From contig NC_081415.1 of the NCBI RefSeq assembly GCF_030272615.1, positions 234,330,803-234,388,802 on the forward strand: DNA of 58,000 bases. The letters run 5' to 3'. Position 1 is the stretch's first letter, and each line of letters opens with the position of its first letter. The translations under genes were made by a program, and so were the position numbers. Source of the DNA: Cryptomeria japonica (lineage: Eukaryota; Streptophyta; Pinopsida; Cupressales; Cupressaceae). Shown here one piece after another: positions 44,474-55,876 of the stretch. The notes beneath the pieces are model-generated. The model ran no database searches. It was given only the letters and a program-made list of their open reading frames with translations, and was not told the DNA's origin.

Positions 44474-46312
44474 TCAATCAAGAAGACCAACAGAAACTGA
44501 TGAAGAAATCAGCTTCTCCTGTGGAACTGCCTTTGTGAACATATCGACAGGATTCTCACTTGTGTGAATCTTCTCAAGCCGTAACCGACCCTCCTCCAAA
44601 ACAGTCCGAATGAAGTGGTACCTGAGCTAAATGTGCTTTGTCCTTGAATGAAAAGCAGAGTTTTTTGCAAGATGAATGACACTCTGGCTATCAGTATACA
44701 ATGGGCGATCCTCCTCTGTCTGACCCAATTCCTCCAAAAAATATTGTAACCAAATCATCTCCTTGCTGGCTTCTGTAGCAGCAACATACTCAGCTTCAGT
44801 GGTTGAAAGTGCAACAACCTTTTGCAGCCTAGAAATCCAACTGACTGCAGTTCCCCCTATAGTAAAAACATACCCTATAGTACTCTTCTGTGAATCAATA
44901 TCACCCACCAGATCAGAGTCAACAAATCCACTTAGAGCAGCATTAGATCCTTTGAAACATAATGCCTTCATAGTAGTTCCTTTCAAATACCAAAGAATCC
45001 ATTTCATAGCATTCCAATGTTCCATACCTGGATTACTCATAAACTTGCTCACAACTCCCACTGCATGTGCAATATCTGGCCTTGTGCATACCATTGCATA
45101 CATCAGACTACCAACAGCTGATGAATATGGGATGTTAGACATTTTATTAACCTCTTCCTGTGCCTTTGGGCACACCTCCTTAGTCAATTTGAAATGACTA
45201 GCCAAAGGTGTACTAACTACTTTTGCATCCTGCATGTTAAATCTTTTCAACACCTTCTTTATATACTCACTTTGGGACAAATTCAAGGTTCTATTTTTCC
45301 TGTCCCGTGTAATCCTCATACCAAGAATTTGCTTAGCTGCACCCAAATCCTTCATAGCAAATGACCTAGCTAATTTCTGTTTAAAATCATTTATATGTTG
45401 CATGTTCGACCCAGCAACAAGCATGTCATCAACATAAAGCAACAGGATAATATAACTGCCATTATCAAATCTCTTAAAATATACACAATGATTAGAATGA
45501 CATCTATGATAATCGTGTTCAGCCATGAAACTATCAAATTTTAAATACCATTGTCAGGGTGCTTGCTTTAGGCCATACAGACTTTTCTTCAACCTGCACA
45601 CCAAGTTCTCCTTACCTTTGACCTTATATCCCTATGGTTGCAACATGTAAATTTCCTCCTCCAGATCTCCATGGAGAAAAGTTGTTTTGACATCTAATTG
45701 TTCAAGATGTAAATCATCTGCAGCCACAAGACTAAGTACAGTTCTAATTGAAGTCATTTTTATAACTGGAGAAAATATTTCATTATAATCTATACCCTTT
45801 TTCTGTGCAAAACCTTTTACCACAAGTCTGGCCTTATATCTTTTCTGACGTCCTTCCTCCTCCTTCAGTCGATAAACCCATTTTTTAGGCAAGGCTCTTT
45901 TTTCTGTAGGTAAAGGGACTAAGTCCCAAGTCTTATTTTTCATCAAGGAGTCCATCTCCTCTTTCATGCCTAGTTCCCACTGTTGTTTGGCATCTACCTG
46001 CATTGCTTCTTCATATTCTTCTGGTTCACCAGAATCCGTTAATAAAATAGAATACAAAGAAGGAGAAAATCTTTTAGGGGGTCTACTTGTCCTCGTAGAA
46101 TGTCTAACACTTGTAGGAGTTTGTGGGACAATCTGTTGTTGCTGAGCATCAGGTACTTGTGGCATTTCATTTTCAGGAATCTCATCGAACACCACATATT
46201 CTTGTTTGTCCTATTCATGCTTCTTTTCCTGCATCTGTTCTTTATACATAACCTTCTCATTGAATATAACATCTCTACTTCTAATTATTTTCTTATTTTC
46301 AAAATCCCATAG
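44474..46312 (-). pseudogene. copia pol: reverse transcriptase and RNase H, broken
   Basis: Frame 1 of the minus strand. RT opens with the linker [19 protein letters not shown] (about 45950-45890), then [19 protein letters not shown] (about 45700), LLYVDDMLVAG with the catalytic YVDD (about 45435), and KDLGAAKQILGM. RNase H follows with GFVDSDLVGDIDSQKSTIGY (about 44925) and STTEAEY (about 44800). The frame ends at TGA 44474-44476. Stops occur at about 46212, 45632, 45552 and 44627 (TAG where glutamine is usual). A frameshift near 46312 separates it from the integrase. Confidence 0.88.
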
Positions 46313-48402
46313 CCATATTCATCTATCCCATATTCAATGAAGGTACATTTCTGAGATTTAGCATCAAGCTTGGTTCTGTTTTCTTTATCAACATGGACAA
46401 AAGCTTTGCAACCAAAAGTTTTTAGAAAAGAATAATTTACCTTTTTACCAGTCTATGCCTCCTCTGGAATACCACCATCCAAAGGGGTTGAAGGTCCTCT
46501 ATTTATCAAATAGACAGCAGTATGTACAACATCTGCCCAAAAATGTAAGGGCAATCTAGCATGCAATCTCATGCTCCTCGCACGTTCCATGATGGTCCTA
46601 TTCATTCTCTCTGACACACCATTTTCCTGTGGAGTTCCTAGAACTGTCTTCTGCTTGCGAATCCCATTTAAGGAGCAGTAATCTTCAAATGCTTTGTTGC
46701 AATACTCACCTCCATTATTCGATCTGAGACACTTCAACTTTTTTCCTGTCTCATTCTCAACCAAAGCTTTCCATTTCTTAAAAGTTTCAAAAACATCTGA
46801 TTTTTGTTTTAGGAAATATACCCATGTTTTTCTGGTTGAGTCATCAATAAAAATAACATAATAACAAGAGCAACCAAGAGATGATACCTGAGCTGGTCCC
46901 CATACATCTAAATGTACAAGCTCTAACTTCTCACTCTTCTTCTCTTTCCCAACCTAGAGAAATCTGACTCTTTTCTGTTTACCATAAACACAGTTTTCAT
47001 AGAACTCTAAATCAATCTTCTTTAGTCCTAGCAATAGATTTTTAGAGTGAAGGATTTTCATCCCTTTCTCACTCATGTGCCCAAGCCTATGGTGCCACAT
47101 TATCAAATCTGTTCTTGCAACATTTATTGTTGTTGTCCCTGCAGTAACTTTATCTGTAGCAGCTAAGGTAGAGTAAGTGTTACCAGTACACAGATATAAT
47201 GTGCCTACCTTCGCACCTTTAGCTACTACTAATGATCCTTTAGTGACCTTCCACATACTGTCTGAGAAGGTAACTATGCAACCTTCACTACCTAGTTGCC
47301 CTGCAGAAATTAAATTTCTTCTTAAATTAGGAACATGTCTTACCTCCTACAGAAACCAGTCATTACCATTCTGCAACTTGATATTTATCTTTCCTTTTCC
47401 AACAATTTGACAGGGCTCATCATCACCCAAATATACCTATCCAAAATCACCTTGAACATAATCTAGAAAATATTTTCTATGGGGTGTAGCATGAAATGAA
47501 GCCCCAAAATCTATTACCCAGGAATTATTAACATTATCCAAACATAAGATTAAAGCATCTTGTAAAGTATTACTTGCAATATTAGCTTCCTTACTGTCAT
47601 TTTCATTTTTGTCTCCTTCTTTGTTTTTCCGAGACCAACAGTCTTTCTTTAGATGACTAGGCTTTCCGCAGTACCAGCAATCTTTCTTTCCTCTAGATTG
47701 AGAGCGTCCTTTCTTTGACTTCCCTCGTGACTTCTCATTCCCAGGGCCTTTTCCTCTTTCCTTTGATCTTCTTCTGTTCTCCACATTCAAAACACTACCC
47801 GATGATGTTGAAGTCTCACCTGTGCTTTTCCTTCGCATTTCCTCGCTTAGGATAACACCAACAATATCATCAAATACCAAAGTGTTTTTACCAGAGACAG
47901 AGTTACTTACAGCCATAACCAAGCTATTCCAGCTTTCTGGCAAAGAACATAAAATCAAGAGAGCCCTAACCTCTTCTGCAAAGGTAATTTTTATCGAAGA
48001 CAATCGACTAGTAATTGTATTAAATTCATTTAAGTGCTCCGCTACAGATCCTCCCTCACTCATTTTCAAATTAAACAAACACTTCATAAGAAATACCTTA
48101 TTCGAAGCCGAGGGTTTCTCATAAAACTTAGCCAATGTTGCCATCAAATCTACAATCATTTTTGCTTCTATTATATTGAATGCTACAGATGACACAAGGC
48201 ACAATCGAATGGATCCCAGTGCCTTTCTATCTAAAATGTCCCACTCTTCATTTGATATTGTGGTCGGTTTCTTTGCCTTTCCTTCCAATGGCCGCCACAA
48301 ATCCTTTTGATACAGGTAATCCTCCATCTGCATTTTCCATAACTGATAATTTTGGCTGTTAAATTTTTCAACCTTGAATTTGGAATCCTCCATTGCTCCC
48401 AC
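46313..48402 (-). pseudogene. copia gag, protease and integrase, broken
   Basis: Frame 0 from the start at 48402. Gag (to about 47700) has the copia gag core (YQLWKMQMEDYL) and a zinc knuckle CWYCGKPSHLKKDC (about 47670). The protease (about 47525) reads WVIDFGASFHATP, so the usual D-S-G is D-F-G. Integrase has HHRLGHMSEKGM (about 47090) and NCVYGKQ, with one expected cysteine replaced by tyrosine; DVWGP (about 46905); RSNNGGEY, where the catalytic aspartate is asparagine (about 46715); and ENGVSERMNR (about 46630). Stops at 47437, 47350, 46954 and 46453. Confidence 0.88.
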
Positions 48403-48439
48403 TCAAATCTGAAAGTCCTGCTAATTTATAGAAAACCTC

Positions 48440-48451
48440 GCTCTGATACCA
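48440..48451 (-). promoter_or_regulatory. copia primer-binding site (initiator Met tRNA)
   Basis: The minus strand reads TGGTATCAGAGC, a perfect match to the standard initiator-Met primer site, two bases after the 5' LTR end. Confidence 0.9.
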
Positions 48452-48453
48452 AT

Positions 48454-48917
48454 TGTTAGGGTTTCAACCAGATCTGAAGCAAATATGAACTAACAATTAT
48501 ATGCAAATTTAAATACAAAAGATAAAGAAATAAAACAAGACACAGATAACATAGAGATTTAACGTGGTTCACCTAGAATGGGTTACGTCCACCATACACA
48601 GTCGTCCAATCTTTCTTATTATCCAGCAAAAATAGTACATCAACCTTACAATGCCTTAAGCATCCCAACCGCTTATAAAATGCATTTTTAGGGCAACAAA
48701 CAAAGTCAACCTTTTTAGGGTTTTATTACAATGTCGGTTTTCATCAATGAAAAACGGCAAAAAAAAAATTTCTCGGGGGTTGCCGCCCCCGAACCCCCGC
48801 TTTTCTCAAGGGCTACCACCCTCGAACCCTTGCCCGGGGCCCGGCCCGGCCTCGGACCCTGGTGAAGATACATGTTGAGTGTATAGTACTTTGTTGATTA
48901 GTCACCACATTTCAATA
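48454..48917 (-). repeat. copia 5' LTR, with an extra GC-rich block
   Basis: Pairs with 44057-44376 but has a GC-rich block at about 48775-48908 between two GAAAT copies (minus strand), containing CCCCCGAACCCCC and GGGGCCCGGCCC words. The terminal dinucleotide at 48916-48917 gives TA rather than TG on the minus strand, one mutation from canonical. Confidence 0.88.
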
Positions 48918-48922
48918 GATCC
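48918..48922 (+). repeat. copia target-site duplication, right copy
   Basis: GATCC, identical to 44052-44056. Confidence 0.9.
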
Positions 48923-48966
48923 AAGAGCATAGGCTAGGCTAATCCATCCCAAACCCCATCCCATCA
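48918..48966 (+). repeat. gypsy-3 3' LTR, right remainder
   Basis: Starts with the copia duplication, then matches the last 44 bases of the gypsy-3 5' LTR with few differences, ending CCCATCA. LINE-2 ORF2 resumes immediately after. Confidence 0.88.
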
Positions 48967-51900
48967 GCTTCCAAAGTTTAGCAAAAAAAATTTCCATCGA
49001 ATTAGGAGGATTGGGGGGGTTTTCCACTTAGTCACTGATATATTGTCTAAAAATCATTTTGAGGCAATTGTAGAAGACTCTATCCGGGGGGGCTTCAATA
49101 TCTCTGAAAATTCTATTGTTTCTTTCTTTCCAAACCCCCCAACAAATATGCAATGGGATCTGCCTCCATAATTGGAGGATCAGGGGGTGGTGGGAGGGAC
49201 AAGTCCATCCAGTTACAAACTGATTAATGTTATCCTGAAAAACCCATTGAAAATCACATTTTTCAAGAGTAATGGTCCACAAGTGTCCAGCGAAGGGGCA
49301 GTGGATGAAAAGGTGGTCAATTGTTTCCTCTTCAGCTTTACATAGAATGCATCTATTGGAAAGTTGGAAACCCCTCCTTTTTAGATTGTTTTGAGTTAAG
49401 ATTTTTCCATGCATTAGGGGCTACCAAAAGAAGTTGACTTTAGGGATCAGTTGTGAGTTCCATATCTTCCTCCAACACTCAACATCGTCGGTGGGTCTTA
49501 GGAGTTGTCTGTAAGCAGACTTGACCGAGAAATCCCCCAACTGGGTCCCCTTCCAAATGAATCTGTCTTCCTGGGGAGCTAGGGGAATTATGTGTTCCAA
49601 CATAAGATCCTGCAGCTCCAGAGCAATGGGTAACATGTTAGGCCGATTAGAGAATATTTGGGCTATGTTCTTCCATCTTCCTCTTCCCGATTCCATATAA
49701 TCAACAATGTATTCCCCTAGGTGCTCCTTTAGGGGATACATACTTTGGCGGAATTGAGTGTCTGCTAGAGGTTTGTCATCCACCCAAGAGTCTTCCTAGA
49801 ACCTAATCGTCCTACCATTTGCAATCTACCATTTCAGTCCTTCTCTGATAACTGGTTTGAGTTTCAGGATGTTATTCCATAGTTTGGACCCCTGAGGAAG
49901 GTACTAGTATTCAAGTTACAATAGAATTGCTCCCTTTCCAAATACTTGGCCCTGATAATGTTACACCAATCCGCCTCACCTTTAGCTAGGGTCCATCCCA
50001 CTTTTGATTCAAGGCATTTATCTTTCTAATACAAAGTCCTCCCATGGATTTGGGTAAGCAATCAGTGTCCCAATTTACCAGAGAGAGGCGTCTTTTTTCC
50101 TCCATACCTGTCCACATGAAGGTTCTTTGGATCCTCTCAAGCTTTTCCCCCATAGCACCAGATATTTTGAACAAGGAAAGGAAGTACACCAAGATGCCCT
50201 GGAGGGAAGTAACAAGGAGTTGAAGCTTGCCCGCACTACTAAGGAATTTCCCTTTCCAACCAGCAAGTTTCTTTTGTATCTGCTCAAGGATAGTATTCCA
50301 GAAAGCAGGGGTGACTTCTTTAATAGTGAGGGGGAGACCCAGGTAAGTCCCTAGAAGAGCAACAAACTTACACCCTAATATAGAGAGGATTTTAAGCTGA
50401 AGGTCATCAGAGGTGTTGAAGAAGAAGAGATTACTCTTTATCATAATTGATACATTACCCTGAGGTATTGGCATAATCCACCAGTAAATTCTTCCATAGT
50501 TTGGCCTAAATTACTAAGGACATACCAAACAGAAAGGTATCATCAACAAATTGTTGGATCACTGAGGGGGGATAGTAGAAGCAGCTTTGAATCCCTACAA
50601 TCTACCATTGATCATCATATCAACCACATTCCTACTCAAGACTTCAGCAACCATGATGAAAAGATAAGGGGATAGAGGGTCTCCTTGTCGAAAACCTTTT
50701 TCAGCCTTAAAACAGCCCCTAGGGGTCCCATTGATCAAGACCAAGAACTTCTTGGACCGTAGTAACACATTCTCGAATCATATCAACGACCTTCTGATTG
50801 AAGCCCAATTTTGAGAGAGTTTTAAATAAAAAGCACTAGTTGAATTTATAATAAGCTTTTGAAATGTTGAGCTTGAAAGCCATACTTGGGATTTTGCTCT
50901 TGTCCATGGAGTGGATTATTTCATGAGTGGCAATGGCAGCATCCAGAATTTGGCGACCAGGGACAAAACCTTTCTGGGAAGGACTGATAAACTTTACCTG
51001 AAGGAGCTTGATTTTATTCACAAGGACCTTGGAAATTATTTTGTAGATAGAATTGCAGAGGCTTAGGGGTCGAAATTCCTTCATGCAATTGGGGTTCGAT
51101 GACTTAGGGACAAGAACAATGTAGGTGTTATTCATTTTTTTCAGTAATTTTCCAGTCTTGAAGAAGTCTTTCACCGCTTTAGTAACATCATAATTAATGA
51201 TGTCCTGATAATCCTGGAAGAATGTCGGGGGAAGCCATCAAGGCCTAGGTTCTTGAAAGCACCCATCACAAAGACCACCATATGGACCTCCTCTGAGGAG
51301 ATAGGAGCAAGGCGCTGATAGTTATCCTCCTCCCCAATGGCATTGGGGAGCTTACTCAAAAGTCTATCCTGGAGAGACACATTGTTTCTTCTAGAATCAG
51401 TATACTTACGAATGAAGAAGTTAGTGGCATTTTGGCCAATTAGGGATTCTCCAATGATCTCTTGATCCAAGTTATCATTTAGACTTTTGATAAAGTTTCT
51501 CCTTTTATGGATGCTCACCGAGTGGTGGAAGAAGGCCGAGTTTCTTTCCCCCTCTTTCAACCATTGAATTCTAGATCTTTGTTTCCAGTAGATTTCCTCC
51601 TTAGAGAGGATTTCCTTCCAATTCTTATGACATTCTTCTTCCTTAACCAACATAGAGTGAGGGGGGTCTCTTGCTGCCATATTGCTCTGCAATTGTTCCA
51701 ACTTGGAGCACAACTCCTTTTTCTTCTTGAAGATGTCACCAAAAGTTGCCTTATTCCAACCTTTGACTTCCCTGTGAATGAGTTTCAGTTTCTCGGCAAT
51801 TCTGAACATAGCAGTCCCTTGAATTGGGGTAGCCCACCAACCCTTGACTAGGTCTTTGAAATTCGAGAGGGAGGCCCACATAATCTCATAGCGGAAAGGG

Positions 51901-52629
51901 GTGGGGGGGGGGGTAGGTAGGGTCTATCCTTCCAATGGAGCAAGAGGGGGTTATGATTAGAAGCTGTCCTTGGGAGAGTCTTAAGGTAGGAGTTGTGACC
52001 AATATCCTAGTTGATAGAGACAAGAAATCTATCCAATTTGACTTGAATTAGGAGATTGCCTTTCATATTATTCGACCAAGTGTAGGGGACACCCTGAAGA
52101 TCAATATCAAAGAGGCTAGTGACATTAATGAGGTTAGTGAGATCTCCCATGCTATCTGTAAAATCCACTACACCTCCACATTTCTTAGAGGGGTAGAGGG
52201 GGGTATTAAATTCTCCTGCCAGCATGTACTGAGACTTCTGGTCCGTCAGGATGAGTTCAGAGATTTCCTCCCACACCAGATGCCTTCCCACTTTGGAATT
52301 GGGGGCATATATATTGAACAGGTGCCAGTAGTGCTCACCATGTTGAAAAGTAATCGCTAGGAAGTTTTGAGTGCTAGTTCATAAATCTTTCCTTGGATTT
52401 TGAGGGGGTCCCAGAGGGTAGAAATTCCCCCAGATGCCCCTAAAGCATCCACATACAACAAGGCAACCCCCGATCAAAGTTTACTAGCAATGGTTGCAAA
52501 AGTTTGGTGGGACATTTTAACCTCTTGAAGAAGACAAATATCAAGTTTCATTTCCATGATATACTGTTTTATAGCAAATTGCTTTTGGGGACTCTTAAGA
52601 CCCCTTATGTTCCAAGAGAGGAACTTCAT
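48967..52629 (-). pseudogene. LINE-2 ORF2: endonuclease, RT and zf-RVT part, broken
   Basis: ORF2 starts at ATG 52629-52627, 28 bases after the ORF1 stop. Endonuclease: FLSWNIRGLK (about 52620), CLLQEVKM (about 52535) and LAGEFNTPL (about 52225), where glutamate replaces the usual aspartate. A linker (51881-51171, WLKEGERNSAFFH) leads to RT: FRPLSLCNSIYKIISKVLVN (about 51080), GFVPGRQILDA (about 50970), RQGDPLSPYLF (about 50690) and FVDD (about 50545). A post-RT segment (50474-49986) precedes zf-RVT (49783-49028) with CILCKAEEETIDHLFIHC (about 49350) intact and a WKERNNRIFRD motif. Multiple frameshifts and stops. The RNase H continues beyond gypsy-3 at 36260. Confidence 0.85.
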
Positions 52630-52657
52630 TTCTTATTTCTGTTGATTCCATCAAGGG

Positions 52658-54142
52658 TCAACTGTCTACCCTTGCAATATCCCTTGTCATAACTTTATGT
52701 CTGAACACCCTCTCTGAAGGTCTTCCGACTTTATTTTCAGTACCCCCCACATCTGCTTTCTTAGCCTTGGGTTTCTTCTTCTGGGTCATCCATTCCTCAT
52801 TATCCATCAGAGGAGATTCGGGTGGTGATAAATTCACATGAGGAGTTGGTATGAGGGATTTATCTACTTCAACAGACGTCTTCACCTTGTTAGGGGAACA
52901 AGGAAGGGTTGTGATTAACAATTTTTTCACACCTGAGGGGGTCATAGCTCCATCGGGGTTGGAGGATTGAGGGGTTGTGGGGATAGAAATAGCCAGAGGC
53001 TTAGGGGAAAGGTAGTCATTTACCATAGCCATGGAGGGGGATGGAGAGGGATCTGAGGATAGCTGAAGGCTTATCACTGGGGTGATTTCACCCTCTTCCA
53101 GGGGTACAACTAGGCTAGCTTTCTTCATTGTATCAACCAGGGTTTTTAAGATCTCAAGGATCTTGTTAGTGTGGGGGTAGTCATTGGGGATTTCATTCAC
53201 ATTAGGCAGTCCCAAGGGGGCTGATGAAGAGGGAGCACTTGGGCTGATGGGTTCATCAACAATAACCTTTTCTTTCAGCTTGGGTTTTGCAGACGCCTGG
53301 GTCTTACACTCAGCATACGTGTGCCCTTGTTTAGCACACTTTTGACAAAAAAGGGTAGCATTTTCATAAACAATGGCTTGAGACCATTTTCCCCACTTAA
53401 AGTTAAGAGAAACAAAATTGTGGAGAGATTTGTTAATTGCAACATTGACACAAAAATGTGCATAAACCAACTTGGATTCAGCAAGAGTGACTGAATCTAT
53501 TGTAACATAACTGTCGAATGAGTTTCCAATCCAGAGGAAGATCTGTTCATCCCATAATTCCAGCAGTGGGCCAGGTAGTCTAACCCAAACAAGAGCCATG
53601 TGGTTGAGTTCAGCTGAAGGGTCAAAACTAGGCTTCCATTTAGCCAAAGTTGGGAAATGCTTCCCATATGCCCAGGAGCCTGAGAGGACAAAGATTAGGT
53701 CTTCCTCCACAGTGAACTTGAAAAGGAAGAGACCTCCTGGCATTGTTGAGATGCTAACACTGCCCTTTAGTTTCCATCTTGATTTGGCCCATCTCCTAAT
53801 CATGTCAATAGATGGCCTGAAGGAGAAGAGTCATCCAACTATCGCCAGGTGAAGAGATGAAGCGATTTTATCTATGAGGCTATCCGGGAGCTTGATCTCT
53901 GTTCCTTCATCAGTTTGGGTAAAGTTAGCCAAAGTCACTTCCAGTGTCATATTAGTGGACCCGAGAAGGGCATTTTTCCAGTTGGATTTGGAATCTTTCT
54001 TACCAAGCTCCACATTCTTCTATCCGGCAATAGATTCCGACCCGGTGAGGGGTATATTCTTCTCTTTGTCATTCAGGCCAGAGTCCGTCAGTACCAAAGA
54101 TGAAGAGCAGGAAGGAATATCAATCTTGGTGGTTTTTTTCAT
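52658..54142 (-). pseudogene. LINE-2 ORF1 (DUF4283 plus zinc knuckle), broken by two stops
   Basis: ATG 54142-54140 opens one frame of about 495 codons ending at TGA 52658. Two stops (TAG near 54021, TGA at 53831) interrupt its N-terminal quarter; the remaining 381-residue section is open. The DUF4283-like part (about 53800-53390) has WKPSFDPSAEL and LVWVRLPGPLLELWDEQIF, followed by the zinc knuckle CQKCAKQGHTYAEC (about 53345). The C-terminal half is proline/serine-rich and ends in a lysine-rich patch. It probably binds LINE RNA. The order and spacing to ORF2 match LINE-1, but the two proteins are clearly diverged. Confidence 0.85.
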
Positions 54143-54303
54143 ATGACCTGCAGACAGTGGGGTCCCAGTAGCAGAACCAGCAGCATGTCAACCGACCATG
54201 GTATCAGGGGGGGTTCGGTTGTAGGGAGGAAGGGACCTCCCCAGAGGGGGTGGTCATGCAGATGGTTCAGATTCAAACGCAGGCAAAGGCGGGAAAGTTG
54301 TAG
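54143..54303 (-). other. LINE-2 5' UTR
   Basis: About 160 bases between the right target duplication and the ORF1 ATG, G-rich on the plus strand. No promoter element is recognised. Confidence 0.55.
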
Positions 54304-54316
54304 AGCAAGTATTGTT
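54304..54316 (+). repeat. LINE-2 target-site duplication, right copy
   Basis: AGCAAGTATTGTT, identical to 33552-33564. Confidence 0.8.
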
Positions 54317-54481
54317 GTCATAATGAAAAAATAGTATTCTTATGTGTACAACTATTGGGGTAGCAATGTATATTCATTGAAGTATTTCATATTAATAATT
54401 TGTCCTATCACAAATATAAAAGGTGAGCACAAAAAATACCTTGTATTTTTCCATGTAATGAGAAGGATTATCAATAAGTTT

Positions 54482-54945
54482 TAGGGGATGAGCACCAGTT
54501 GCCGTCATAGCTAACTTTGCACACCTATAGATCCTAAATGGTACATCAGATTTTGAATATAATTTTTTGGTTGTCTTTGCATGCGACTTAACTGCTTAAA
54601 GCTATTGATATGGCTTTTGGGTAGTAACGATGCACGTTGTGGAATCATTTATGTGCACAAAGGTCAAAAAGTACACATTACAAAGTGTTGCCTGATACCT
54701 AACTAAAGATGTTCCAGTAACCGTCAACTCAAAATCGCTAGTACTTGTGGACAAATGTCCCAACAGTTTTGCACAAATGATCCAATAGTGGTGCACAAAT
54801 GGGCCAATTATGAACAAAAAATGATCGACTATTGATACAAAACAAATTTATTAATGGTGTTTTCCCTATGACGGCTATGGGGAGTCACTATGACAATAAC
54901 ATAGCGGCTATTGGAACTATGACGACTATTGGTACTCTTCCCCTA
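54482..54945. mobile_element. MITE-like element with 29-bp imperfect terminal inverted repeats
   Basis: The left end TAGGGGATGAGCACCAGTTG (continuing to 54510) and the complement of 54917-54945 (TAGGGGAAGAGTACCAATAG...) agree at 25 of 29 positions. Between them is 464 bases without coding capacity. Inside the right end the words CTATGACGACTATTGG, ATAGCGGCTATTGG and CTATGACGGCTAT form subterminal repeats. The flanks allow a TA duplication at most, so the superfamily is unassigned. Confidence 0.55.
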
Positions 54946-55421
54946 TTGTTCAACTATTGGTCCATTTGTGTTGGATATAAGTTGTATTTTAAATAATAAT
55001 GTTTTTTCTATAACATCAATTTTTTTTTTGTTCAACTATTGATCCATTTATATTGGATTTACAAGTTAGATATAACAAATATTTATGGTTACTAATATGT
55101 ATTTGGTCCATTTATGTTGCATATAAGTTATACTCTAAATAAAAATATGATATTTTACTAACAAGAAATGATATATATTTTTTCAATTACTAAACATTTT
55201 TAGATTAAGTTTTGGTCAAATCTTTAAAAAGTCATTTTTTGGACACTTCGCAGTAGACGTGTTATTTTGACGAGTTGCATGATGAGTCACACCTTCAAAC
55301 CTTAGTTGTAGATAGTTAAGTGTCCATTTTACATTTCTAAAAAAAGACAGAGGTCTTATGATATTCCATGACGACTACATGTTGATGAAGTTAGCCTTAA
55401 TGACTACTGATCCCTCCCCTA
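54946..55421. repeat. Degenerate TTGTTCAACTATTGGTCC repeats and an inverted terminal motif
   Basis: Three diverged units of roughly 80 bases begin near 54946, 55030 and 55107, each with CTATTGRTCCATTTRTRTTGG-like text. At 55397-55421 the complement reads TAGGGGAGGGATCAGTAGTC, another copy of the terminal motif. No gene is seen. Confidence 0.5.
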
Positions 55422-55876
55422 GACAATTAAAAAAAATGTCAAAATTAAACTACTCTAGTAGGCTTCCTCTATTTATATGATTGTATAAAGCCTCAAAATT
55501 GAATATTTAAATTGATAGGCTTTTAGTGGGAGAAAGCAGTCGGAAAAGTGGCGTTCTCCCTCCCGTGCTGAGGTGTTCATTGGCCGACCCGCATGGTGAC
55601 GTGTGCGTGCGTTTCTGTCGGTTGTCCACTTCTGGTCGTGTCCATGCATGCACTCTATTTTCTAAGAAATGTTGTCTTTAATGATTTTATCCCCGAGGCT
55701 GTGCACAAATGTCAATGTTCTTTATGGCCGCTTGCAACCCTAAAATCTAATTTGTTTTGTTCTTGTCAGCAATATTTGGCTCTGCAAATTTTTGCATAAT
55801 GTTGGATGTAGCCGTCGAGTTAGGTTTTGTTCTGGTTGTGATAGTCTGCTTAGTTTCCACCTTTACGTGCTTGAAG
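55422..55876. other. AT-rich DNA then a GC-richer stretch before the 173-bp repeats
   Basis: 55422-55510 is AT-rich. 55540-55800 is GC-richer (GTGACGTGTGCGTGCG) and includes an open frame at 55593-55799 that I cannot assign. If the following repeats are exons of a transcript, this would be the natural place for a first exon, but there is no TATA or family evidence. Confidence 0.35.

Larger units (their letters stand above)
44057..48917 (-). mobile_element. Ty1/copia LTR retrotransposon inserted in the gypsy-3 LTR
   Basis: About 4.9 kb, minus strand: 5' LTR (48917-48454), perfect initiator-Met primer site, gag, protease, integrase, RT, RNase H (the copia order), polypurine tract and 3' LTR (44376-44057), with GATCC duplications. 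The LTRs are unequal, 464 and 320 bases. Stops, one frameshift and changed catalytic residues make it inactive. Overall it resembles Tork-type copia elements, but I hold that lineage call loosely. Confidence 0.92.
36261..48966 (+). mobile_element. gypsy-3: Ty3/gypsy chromovirus, its 3' LTR split by a copia element
   Basis: A full-length chromovirus: LTRs starting TGTAGGAGCA and ending CCCATCA, an initiator-Met-like primer site, gag, protease, RT, RNase H, integrase and a C-terminal chromodomain in one frame, and a polypurine tract. About 7.8 kb once the copia insert is removed. The flanking pentamers (TCTAT on the left, GCTTC on the right) do not match, so no target duplication remains. The element sits between the zf-RVT and RNase H of LINE-2. 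Confidence 0.9.
33565..54303 (-). mobile_element. LINE-2: L1-type non-LTR retrotransposon, split by gypsy-3
   Basis: Read on the minus strand: 5' UTR (54303-54143), ORF1, ORF2 (endonuclease, RT, zf-RVT), interruption by gypsy-3, ORF2 RNase H, then a third ORF and a short A-ending 3' UTR. Without gypsy-3 it is about 8 kb, nearly 2 kb longer than LINE-1 because of the extra 3' segment. The 13-base identical flanks support one insertion event covering everything, including the third ORF. All ORFs contain stops or frameshifts. Confidence 0.8.

Noticed and set aside
44763-45197. 144-codon plus-strand frame over copia
   Set aside because: Shadow of the RT-RNase H frame on the opposite strand.
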